Origin: an uncultured Bacillaceae bacterium
GTDB lineage: Bacteria; Bacillota; Bacilli; Bacillales; Alkalibacillaceae
DNA length: 11,338 nt
Reading direction: 5' to 3'
NCBI GenBank assembly: GCA_937983065.1
Contig: CALKAL010000106.1
Coordinates: forward strand, 1 to 11,338
In this document: positions 6,068 through 11,338 of the stretch, piece by piece
Layout of the letters: each line of letters begins with the position of its first letter
How positions within the stretch are numbered: the first letter of the stretch is position 1
Made by a program: the position numbers and the translations under genes
Notes under the pieces: generated by a model
The model's input: only the letters and a program-made list of their open reading frames with translations
The model's database searches: none
What the model was told of the DNA's origin: nothing

Positions 6068-7383
6068 TAGAGCATATTAAATCCGTCATTCTCTTCATCC
6101 TTGTCGCGATGAGCCTAGTATTAACGGTTGCTATTTGGAATTATCAGCCCCAATACGAACTGCTTAGCCAGATGGACTATTTAGAAGAGACGCAGTTAGA
6201 CGGAGTTCAATTACCGCTTAGAGCCTTAATTGAACCGCAACAAATTGTTTTTCATAATTATCAAGAGAAAAAAGAATTGTCTTCACCTAGTGAGCGCCAC
6301 GATTTTTACGAACAAATGATGGAATGGGATTTTGCCAGTGTTGATCCCTACTTAAGCACACGCCGTAGCATGTGGCAGCGATCCGTAGAAGTCATTTATC
6401 CAGCTGACATCCCTCTCGATTTAATTACCCAATTGTTTAATATCGAGCGGATGGACACGAATTACGATCAAACTTTTGACCGTATCATTTTTCAACTGTC
6501 GCAAGCAAATAATGACATTCGCGTCACTTTTGCCTCGTCAAAGCATGATCACGTGTTAAACGGACTCATTCAATCATCAGTAGCATACGAGCAAATTGAA
6601 GAAAAAATTAACGATCCGAATTTAACGCCAGTTAGTCCGTATGCAAAAAACGATTTTTTCATTTATTTACCGATCGATGGATTTGAAGTTGAAAGTCATA
6701 CATTATTAACGGACAGTGTTGACTTATTACCACTTAGAAATGTGCTATTTAAAAATCCATCATTAGTTCGACTCACACCGACGAGCGGAATATCTAATGA
6801 GGAATATTATACGGATGGTACGCGCGCATTAGTGACTAAAAGAGTTTTTCAAAACGAGCGAGTGATGGAATATGTGAACCCGCTCACATCTGAAATTGAG
6901 ACGATGTCAACCGAAGATGTCATTCGGAGAAGCGTTAACTTTACGAATGACCATTACGGTTGGACGGATGAATATTTATTAGATGAAGTCTTTGCCCAAA
7001 CTAATACAGTTAAATTCCGAATGTATTATGGAGGCTATCCGATTTTTGAAAATAATGATGCGACCGATATTACTCAAACGTGGACGAATAATGAGCTATA
7101 CGAAATGACCCGTCCACTATTCCAAACGAGTACGCAATTTCATAATGAGCAACAAGAAGAAGTTTTACAATCGGGATCGTCGGTCATACAATTTTTAGAG
7201 AGTCAATCAGATAACATCATGTTAAATGGCATTGAAAATATTCGCGTAGGCTACCAGCTAGAAATGGTCAGCGATATTTCTAACGTCCTGTTATTAAAAC
7301 CTGAGTGGCATATTAAATATTTTGGCGAATGGCGACCACTTAGCTATTTCACCTCCATGTTAATCGACAGGGGGGAAGATTAA
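6064..7383 (+). CDS. walH: WalH (YycH), membrane-anchored regulator of WalK
   Basis: This 439-residue protein has a short cytoplasmic N-terminus, one membrane helix (about residues 8-26, rich in Ile, Leu and Val) and a large extracytoplasmic domain, matching the YycH family (B. subtilis YycH is about 455 residues). In B. subtilis, YycH and YycI form a complex with WalK through their transmembrane helices and restrain its activity; in S. aureus they activate it. Which holds here cannot be read from the sequence. The start overlaps the walK stop as ATGA, with a GGGGG-rich ribosome binding site inside the end of walK, so translation is coupled. No truncation or frameshift is visible. Confidence 0.95.
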   Translation: MIEHIKSVILFILVAMSLVLTVAIWNYQPQYELLSQMDYLEETQLDGVQLPLRALIEPQQIVFHNYQEKKELSSPSERHDFYEQMMEWDFASVDPYLSTRRSMWQRSVEVIYPADIPLDLITQLFNIERMDTNYDQTFDRIIFQLSQANNDIRVTFASSKHDHVLNGLIQSSVAYEQIEEKINDPNLTPVSPYAKNDFFIYLPIDGFEVESHTLLTDSVDLLPLRNVLFKNPSLVRLTPTSGISNEEYYTDGTRALVTKRVFQNERVMEYVNPLTSEIETMSTEDVIRRSVNFTNDHYGWTDEYLLDEVFAQTNTVKFRMYYGGYPIFENNDATDITQTWTNNELYEMTRPLFQTSTQFHNEQQEEVLQSGSSVIQFLESQSDNIMLNGIENIRVGYQLEMVSDISNVLLLKPEWHIKYFGEWRPLSYFTSMLIDRGED

Positions 7384-7384
7384 G

Positions 7385-8251
7385 ATGAAATGGGGACAAA
7401 TTAAAACGATTTTTATCATTAGTTTTTTAATCGTTAACATCTTTTTATTCCAACAGTTTTTAGACAAATTTAACCGAGCGAACTATGAAACAATCGCCCA
7501 ACAGACGACCTTCGAAGAAAATTTAAACGCCGATGAAATAACGATCGGTGATTTACCAGAGCGCGGGCGTAAAGAAGCGTATATTTCAGCGCGGCGCTAC
7601 CAATTTAGTGTGGACGATATCGAAGCGTTAGGTGAACGGGTTGAATCGCAAAATATTTACTTAACCGAGCAAGGTGAAATGATTTTCGGCGAATTCGTTA
7701 ATCCAATTCCGTTAGATTTAAACGATCAATTAGATCAATCAATTGAAAATTTAAAAACACAAATTTTATTCGGCAATGAATATATTTTTTGGGATTACTA
7801 TGAGAACGAAAACGTGTTATTATTTTTTCAGGAGCAAGAGGGGCATACGGTTTATTTCAATGAAGCGGGATTACTCATCGTCATATTAAATGAAGAAAAT
7901 GAAGCGATGTATTACGGTCAAACATTACTAACAGGCATCACCCCCCAAAGCGAGGAAGAAACCGTTATTGACCCGATGAATGCTGTTGAAGTTTTGTACA
8001 ACAGTAATTCACTATTTCAAAAAGATCACATCTCAAATATGCGTCTCGGCTATCATACGTTAGTCCCGTTAGAAGGTGGACTACAAGTGTTCGCGCCGAC
8101 GTGGGAAATTAATGTGAATGATGAAAGAACGTATTTCGTTAACGCAATGGAAGGACAAATGATTCCTTACAACGAAACAGATTTTATAGAAAATATGAAA
8201 AACTTTATTGAAAGAGAAATAGAAAGACTAGATGGAAGTGAAGAGGAATGA
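7385..8251 (+). CDS. walI: WalI (YycI), membrane-anchored regulator of WalK
   Basis: This 288-residue partner of WalH has a single N-terminal membrane helix (about 7-24, IKTIFIISFLIVNIFLF) followed by an acidic extracytoplasmic domain. That is the architecture and length of the YycI family (about 280 residues in B. subtilis). The known family role is to bind WalH and WalK at the membrane and modulate kinase output. Only 1 nt separates it from walH. The ribosome binding site AGGGGGGAAG sits at the end of walH. The stop overlaps walJ by ATGA. Confidence 0.95.
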   Translation: MKWGQIKTIFIISFLIVNIFLFQQFLDKFNRANYETIAQQTTFEENLNADEITIGDLPERGRKEAYISARRYQFSVDDIEALGERVESQNIYLTEQGEMIFGEFVNPIPLDLNDQLDQSIENLKTQILFGNEYIFWDYYENENVLLFFQEQEGHTVYFNEAGLLIVILNEENEAMYYGQTLLTGITPQSEEETVIDPMNAVEVLYNSNSLFQKDHISNMRLGYHTLVPLEGGLQVFAPTWEINVNDERTYFVNAMEGQMIPYNETDFIENMKNFIEREIERLDGSEEE

Positions 8252-9042
8252 GTTTACATTTTAGTGTGTTAGCTTCGGGAAGTACGGGAAATGCTATATA
8301 TGTAGGAACAGATGAAGTAAATTTACTCGTCGATGTCGGTTTAAGCGGGAAAAAGTTAGAACAACTCATGGAAGAAGTCGGGAAAAACCCGAAAGATTTA
8401 GACGGAATTTTAGTGACCCACGAGCATAGTGATCATATTAAAGGATTAGGTGTTGTCGCGAGGCGCTACGGCTTACCAATTTATGCGAATGAAAAAACGT
8501 GGCAAGCAATGGAAAATCAAATTGGTGACGTTTCAATCGATCAAAAATTTGAGTTTCAAATGGAATCGGTGCAAACATTCGCTAATTTAGATGTCGAAAG
8601 CTTCGCCGTTTCCCACGATGCAGTAGACCCGATGTTTTACGTCTTTCACCATAACGGAAAAAAACTAGCTATCATTACAGATACGGGCTACGTTTCCGAA
8701 CGGATGAAAAAGACGATTGAAGAAGCGGATGCCTTTTTATTTGAGGCGAACCACGATGTTGGGATGCTACAAATGGGGCGTTATCCGTGGAATGTGAAAC
8801 GCCGAATTTTAAGTGATAAAGGCCATGTTTCCAACGAAGATGCTGGAATTGCCCTACTAGATGTCATTGGCAATAATACAAAACATGTTTATTTAGGCCA
8901 TTTAAGCCAAGATAATAATATGATTGATTTAGCAAAGATGAGCGTTGAGCAAACGTTAACGAAACACGGAATCGAAGTCGGTAAACAACTTACATTAGAG
9001 GATACAAGTCCGATTAAACCAACTCCTATATGTTATATTTAA
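8248..9042 (+). CDS. walJ: WalJ (YycJ), metallo-beta-lactamase-fold nuclease
   Basis: This is a 264-residue cytoplasmic metal-dependent hydrolase. The metal motif HxHxDH is present as THEHSDH (H58, H60, D62, H63). Further expected ligand positions are H123 (VSHDA), D145 (TDTG), and H193 and H218 (KGHVSNE, LGHLSQ). There is no signal peptide. YycJ of Bacillus is described as a double-strand DNA exonuclease, and loss in B. anthracis gives a mutator phenotype that points to mismatch repair. Its role in the Wal pathway itself is unclear despite constant linkage. It overlaps walI by ATGA and has a purine-rich site (GAAGAGGA) upstream. No terminator follows, so htrC is probably read from the same transcript. 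Confidence 0.94.
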   Translation: MSLHFSVLASGSTGNAIYVGTDEVNLLVDVGLSGKKLEQLMEEVGKNPKDLDGILVTHEHSDHIKGLGVVARRYGLPIYANEKTWQAMENQIGDVSIDQKFEFQMESVQTFANLDVESFAVSHDAVDPMFYVFHHNGKKLAIITDTGYVSERMKKTIEEADAFLFEANHDVGMLQMGRYPWNVKRRILSDKGHVSNEDAGIALLDVIGNNTKHVYLGHLSQDNNMIDLAKMSVEQTLTKHGIEVGKQLTLEDTSPIKPTPICYI

Positions 9043-9078
9043 ATTTTTTAACAAAACATATCGAAAGAGGTGTCAGTC

Positions 9079-10299
9079 ATGGGTTATTATGATGATCATA
9101 TGCGGACAAATAAACCGAAAAGAAAATGGCTACTTCCAAGTATATTAGGGTTTATTCTAGGAACTGTTGCAATCTTTTTATTAATTCCAGCATTATTTCA
9201 AGCGAATCTCTTACCTTATGACTTATCGGCAAACGATGAAACAGAAGAACGCGTGCAAAACAACACAGAGAGTGGAAATAGCGAAGGAGTTAATGAAGTA
9301 AGAAATGTGAATGTTGACATTACAACACAAATTACTGACATTGTCGATGACGTTTCCGAAGCTGTAGTAGGTGTAGTTAATATACAAAACCAAAGCATTT
9401 TTGGAAGACAACCGACGACGAATGAAGCTGGAACTGGTTCAGGCGTCATTTACAAAGTCGAAGGGGATTATGCTTACATCGTCACGAACTTTCACGTTAT
9501 TGAAGGTGCGGACACCGTAGAGATCTCTTTCGCAAACGATGAACAAGTCGAAGCGGAAGTCATCGGTGGAGATGTGTTTACCGACTTGGCAGTTATTCGT
9601 GTTGATGCAACGAACGTCGAAAAAGTGATAGAAATGGGAAGCTCTGATAACTTAAATGTCGGTGAACCCGTCATTGCTATCGGAAACCCCCTCGGCATGC
9701 AATTTGCAGGCTCTGTCACGCAAGGCATTATTAGTGGAAAAGACCGCGTCATCCCAATTGATCTAACAGGCGACGGCATCCCAGATTGGCAAGTCGAAGT
9801 CGTCCAAACCGATGCAGCGATTAATCCAGGAAACTCAGGAGGCGCCTTAGTGAACATGCAAGGCGAGCTCATCGGAATTAATACGTTAAAAATCGCCGCA
9901 CCCCAATATGAGGGACTAGGCTTTGCAATTCCGATTGACTTTGCGAGACCCGTCATAGAAGACTTAGAAAAGGATGGTAACGTCACTCGCTCATACCTCG
10001 GCATCGTACCATACTCATTAGAAGATATCGCCCAATTCCACTGGCAGCATACGTTACGCTTACCAGCCGATGTACAAGGCGGTGTCATCGTAGAAAGTGT
10101 TGAACGAATCTCACCCGCTGACCAAGCTGGCTTAGAACAATATGACGTCATTGTCGCCTTTGATGGCCAAGAAATAAACAACGTATTAGAGTTAAGAAAA
10201 TATTTATATAATGATACAGACCCAGGTGATGAGATTGTCGTCCACTTTTACCGCGCAGGCGAACTGATGGAAACGACTGTTACCTTATCAGCACAATAA
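9079..10299 (+). CDS. htrC: HtrC-like membrane-anchored serine protease with PDZ domain
   Basis: This is a 406-residue HtrA/DegP-family protease, one of the genes (yycK/htrC position) that close the wal operon in Bacillus. I place the start at ATG 9079: AAAGAGGTG lies about 8 nt before it, whereas the GTG at 9070 overlaps that site. A short positive N-terminus precedes a membrane helix (about 17-40), so the protease domain faces outside. The catalytic triad is H139 (TNFHVIEGA), D169 (FTDLAV) and S253 (NPGNSGGAL). A Bacillus-type insertion DLTGDGIPDW precedes the catalytic Ser region. One PDZ domain follows (about 305-400). It degrades or refolds misfolded secreted proteins, and may also act on wall-associated factors. 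It lies 36 nt after walJ and ends at a strong terminator. HtrC rather than HtrA or HtrB is assigned from position. Confidence 0.92.
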   Translation: MGYYDDHMRTNKPKRKWLLPSILGFILGTVAIFLLIPALFQANLLPYDLSANDETEERVQNNTESGNSEGVNEVRNVNVDITTQITDIVDDVSEAVVGVVNIQNQSIFGRQPTTNEAGTGSGVIYKVEGDYAYIVTNFHVIEGADTVEISFANDEQVEAEVIGGDVFTDLAVIRVDATNVEKVIEMGSSDNLNVGEPVIAIGNPLGMQFAGSVTQGIISGKDRVIPIDLTGDGIPDWQVEVVQTDAAINPGNSGGALVNMQGELIGINTLKIAAPQYEGLGFAIPIDFARPVIEDLEKDGNVTRSYLGIVPYSLEDIAQFHWQHTLRLPADVQGGVIVESVERISPADQAGLEQYDVIVAFDGQEINNVLELRKYLYNDTDPGDEIVVHFYRAGELMETTVTLSAQ

Positions 10300-10310
10300 T
10301 AGATGAACTA

Positions 10311-10352
10311 ATGCTCCCCTTAAGATGAACCACTTTTAAGGGGAGCATTTTT
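10311..10352 (+). terminator. Rho-independent terminator of the wal operon
   Basis: ATGCTCCCCTTAA (10311-10323) pairs perfectly over 13 bp with TTAAGGGGAGCAT (10336-10348), with a 12-nt loop and a run of five T. It lies 11 nt after the htrC stop and is the strongest terminator in the window. Confidence 0.93.
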
Positions 10353-10398
10353 ACGAACAATGATTGTCTGATTACGTTGTAATGTTCGCTTTTAGCTG

Positions 10399-10660
10399 AT
10401 ATACACAAAAAACAGACGTTATTCACAAACTGTGTATCAATAAATTTTCTGACAACAATATATGGGGAAGAAAAATAAAAAATAACCATATATAGCGCGA
10501 ACATATGTTAATATGTTAGTAAACCTGTGGATAAGTGGGCGTTTTTCAGTAAAAAGTGGACAACTTTGAACTATTACACAGCCTATCCACAGAAAATGTG
10601 CGCAACCTGTGGATTCCGTGAATAACTTATAAAATAAGGATTAAGAGGTTGTGTGAGTAA
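10399..10660. promoter_or_regulatory. DnaA-box cluster upstream of rlmH
   Basis: This non-coding stretch is dense in DnaA 9-mers (TTWTNCACA or its complement). Full matches are TTATTCACA (10419-10427, plus) and TGTGGATAA (10526-10534, minus, the strongest form). Eight-of-nine matches are ATATACACA (10399-10407), TGTGTATCA (10431-10439), TATTACACA (10572-10580), CTATCCACA (10583-10591), TGTGCGCAA (10597-10605), CGTGAATAA (10617-10625) and TGTGAGTAA (10652-10660). TGTGGATTC (10608-10616) is weaker and abuts CGTGAATAA. In B. subtilis a DnaA-box cluster is known at yydA, the rlmH orthologue; such clusters titrate DnaA and restrain initiation. An AT-rich part with tandem ATATGTTA (10503-10518) lies inside. 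It is probably not an origin, since no dnaA or dnaN is adjacent. Confidence 0.75.
10498..10511 (+). promoter_or_regulatory. LexA (DinR)-like SOS box
   Basis: CGAACATATGTTAA matches the Bacillus LexA consensus CGAACRNRYGTTYC at 12 of 14 positions, with only the last two differing, and contains the perfect palindrome AACATATGTT. A second site, CGAACGTATGATTT (10665-10678), also scores 12 of 14 and covers the proposed rlmH -10 element. Whether LexA binds is untested; AT-rich sequence makes partial palindromes common. Confidence 0.35.
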
Positions 10661-10676
10661 AAAACGAACGTATGAT
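10649..10676 (+). promoter_or_regulatory. Candidate promoter for rlmH
   Basis: TATGAT (10671-10676) is a good -10 element; TTGTGT (10649-10654) is a weak -35 at 16 bp. The region between overlaps a DnaA-like 9-mer (10652-10660), and the -10 overlaps a LexA-like site. The predicted 5' leader would be about 145 nt. Confidence 0.35.
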
Positions 10677-10710
10677 TTAAAAAAGTAATGTTCGGAAGTT
10701 GGAGGGTTTA

Positions 10711-10803
10711 GTGATTGGGTGGCGTGAAGGTTTGTGCCTAGTTGGGATTGATCGTGTTAAGAGCACCTGTTATCTGGATGACTATACTCGGACGTCGTTG
10801 TAA
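10711..10803 (+). CDS. Possible 30-residue upstream ORF before rlmH
   Basis: A GTG start (10711) is preceded by GGAGG about 5-6 nt upstream and opens a 30-codon ORF beginning MIGWREGLCLVGIDRV, with two cysteines (9 and 20), ending at TAA 10801-10803. It is in the same frame as rlmH and stops 24 nt before the rlmH ATG. The local base composition is more GC-rich than the surrounding spacer, which hints at a conserved sequence, either a leader peptide, a structured 5' leader or a remnant gene. I do not recognise the peptide. Confidence 0.3.
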   Translation: MIGWREGLCLVGIDRVKSTCYLDDYTRTSL

Positions 10804-10827
10804 AAATTAAAAAGTGGAGATGAAGCA

Positions 10828-11307
10828 ATGAACATCACAATCATTACAGTCGGAAAACTGAAAGAAAAATATTTAAAACAAGGCATCGACGAATATTTAA
10901 AAAGACTAACCCCCTATGCAAAAGTGAAAATTGTAGAAGTCCCCGACGAACAAGCACCAGACAATTTAAGTGAAGCAGAAATTGAAGACGTGAAGCGGAA
11001 AGAAGGAAGTAAGATCCTTTCGAAAATCGGAGCGGACGAATATGTGATCACGCTAGAAATAGAAGGAAAACAACTAAGCTCTGAACAATTCGCAAAGAAG
11101 TTAGATGAGTTAGCTACATACGGGAAAAGCAAGGTTAGTTTTGTGATCGGCGGCTCCCATGGTTTAAGTGAAGAAGTGAAGAAGCGGAGCAACTACGCCT
11201 TATCTTTTAGTAAAATGACTTTTCCACATCAGTTGATGAGATTAGTGTTGGTGGAACAGGTTTATCGGGCGTTTAGGATTATAAGGGGGGAACCGTACCA
11301 TAAATAG
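10828..11307 (+). CDS. rlmH: RlmH, 23S rRNA pseudouridine-1915 N3-methyltransferase
   Basis: This complete 159-residue SPOUT-class enzyme uses S-adenosylmethionine to methylate N3 of pseudouridine 1915 in helix 69 of 23S rRNA, acting as a homodimer on assembled 70S ribosomes. The start MNITIITVGKLKEKYL is the family's N-terminal strand. The knot motifs are present: FVIGGSHGLSEEV and the C-terminal SKMTFPHQLMRLVLVEQVYRA, ending IIRGEPYHK as in other RlmH proteins. The length matches the family (159 residues in B. subtilis). GGAG lies about 8 nt before the ATG. It is separated from the wal operon by a terminator and the DnaA-box region, so it is transcribed independently. B. subtilis calls it yydA. 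Confidence 0.97.
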   Translation: MNITIITVGKLKEKYLKQGIDEYLKRLTPYAKVKIVEVPDEQAPDNLSEAEIEDVKRKEGSKILSKIGADEYVITLEIEGKQLSSEQFAKKLDELATYGKSKVSFVIGGSHGLSEEVKKRSNYALSFSKMTFPHQLMRLVLVEQVYRAFRIIRGEPYHK

Positions 11308-11328
11308 AGGCAAAAATTGTTGAAGATA

Positions 11329-11335
11329 TGGAGGT
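11329..11335 (+). other. Ribosome binding site of a gene starting beyond the window
   Basis: TGGAGGT lies 3 nt before the window end, 21 nt after the rlmH stop. The spacing suggests a start codon just outside the window and cotranscription with rlmH, since no terminator intervenes. The gene itself cannot be identified. Confidence 0.5.
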
Positions 11336-11338
11336 AAT

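Larger units (their letters stand above)
10379..10694 (+). repeat. 10-bp direct repeats flanking the DnaA-box region
   Basis: GTAATGTTCG occurs at 10379-10388 and 10685-10694. Each copy is preceded on the same strand by CGAAC (10354-10358 and 10665-10669), giving two loose CGAAC...GTTCG inverted pairs that bracket the DnaA-box cluster. The spacing between arms differs (20 nt and 15 nt), so they are not copies of one classic palindrome. Confidence 0.4.

Noticed and set aside
9028..9061. ATATGTT...AACATAT inverted repeat between walJ and htrC as a terminator
   Set aside because: The stem is only 7 bp of mostly A-T pairs with a 20-nt loop and no T-tract after it, so it is unlikely to stop transcription.
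9492..10181. 229-codon minus-strand ORF inside htrC
   Set aside because: It is wholly antisense to the protease, whose catalytic triad and PDZ domain are intact. The composition (rich in Ser, Pro, Met and Cys) is that of a shadow frame.
10280..10504. Minus-strand ORF of 74 codons between htrC and rlmH
   Set aside because: It overlaps the operon terminator and the first DnaA boxes, and its translation shows no domain. Regulatory DNA is the better explanation.
10399..10660. DnaA boxes read as the replication origin itself
   Set aside because: dnaA, dnaN and rpmH are not adjacent, and B. subtilis has a non-origin DnaA-box cluster at the same gene. A titration site is more likely.
10914..11192. 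Minus-strand ORF inside rlmH, and similar antisense ORFs in walK and htrC
   Set aside because: They are antisense shadows of clear genes, with no ribosome binding sites and low-complexity Ser/Phe-rich translations.
1..11338. CRISPR arrays, insertion sequences, riboswitches, toxin-antitoxin or defence genes
   Set aside because: No regularly spaced repeats, transposase-like ORFs, recognisable aptamers or defence domains are visible. All long ORFs belong to the acetyltransferase, M23, wal-operon and rlmH families.

Overview
This window is a stretch of a low-GC Gram-positive chromosome, almost certainly Bacillales (Bacillaceae or a close relative). The main evidence is a complete walR-walK-walH-walI-walJ-htrC block followed by rlmH, the order found near the replication origin in Bacillus. 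Other support comes from AT-rich sequence, strong GGAGG-type ribosome binding sites, TTG start use and compact Rho-independent terminators. The metallopeptidase gene just before walR resembles the arrangement in alkaliphilic and halophilic bacilli; that placement is inference.

Layout. Positions 1-134 hold no credible gene, only an imperfect inverted repeat. A GNAT acetyltransferase lies on the minus strand (135-695). An orphan copy of the first 29 nt of tRNA-Phe (883-911) comes next, then an intact tRNA-Phe(GAA) (1045-1120) and its terminator. An AT-rich non-coding stretch of about 350 bp follows, carrying one perfect and one near-perfect WalR box. It leads into a secreted LysM-G5-M23 peptidoglycan hydrolase (1684-3258), which ends at its own terminator. 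The WalRK operon occupies 3459-10299. Its genes are walR (response regulator), walK (sensor kinase), walH and walI (membrane-anchored modulators), walJ (metallo-beta-lactamase-fold nuclease) and htrC (membrane-anchored HtrA-type protease). Several junctions overlap by ATGA or are separated by 1 nt, and a 13-bp-stem terminator closes the block. A non-coding region of about 475 bp rich in DnaA boxes follows, then complete rlmH (10828-11307) and the ribosome binding site of a gene beyond the window.

How it fits together. WalK senses cell-wall state and phosphorylates WalR, and WalH and WalI tune WalK through their membrane helices. The adjacent M23 hydrolase carries WalR boxes in its upstream region and is therefore a likely direct target, so the window would hold both a regulator and one of its effectors. 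The region before rlmH (yydA in B. subtilis) matches in position one of the known oriC-proximal DnaA-box clusters of B. subtilis.

No unknown multi-gene system is present. The most interesting signals are small: a duplicated walR tail that supplies the ribosome binding site of walK, the duplicated 5' part of tRNA-Phe, the WalR boxes at the hydrolase, and the DnaA-box cluster with LexA-like sites.
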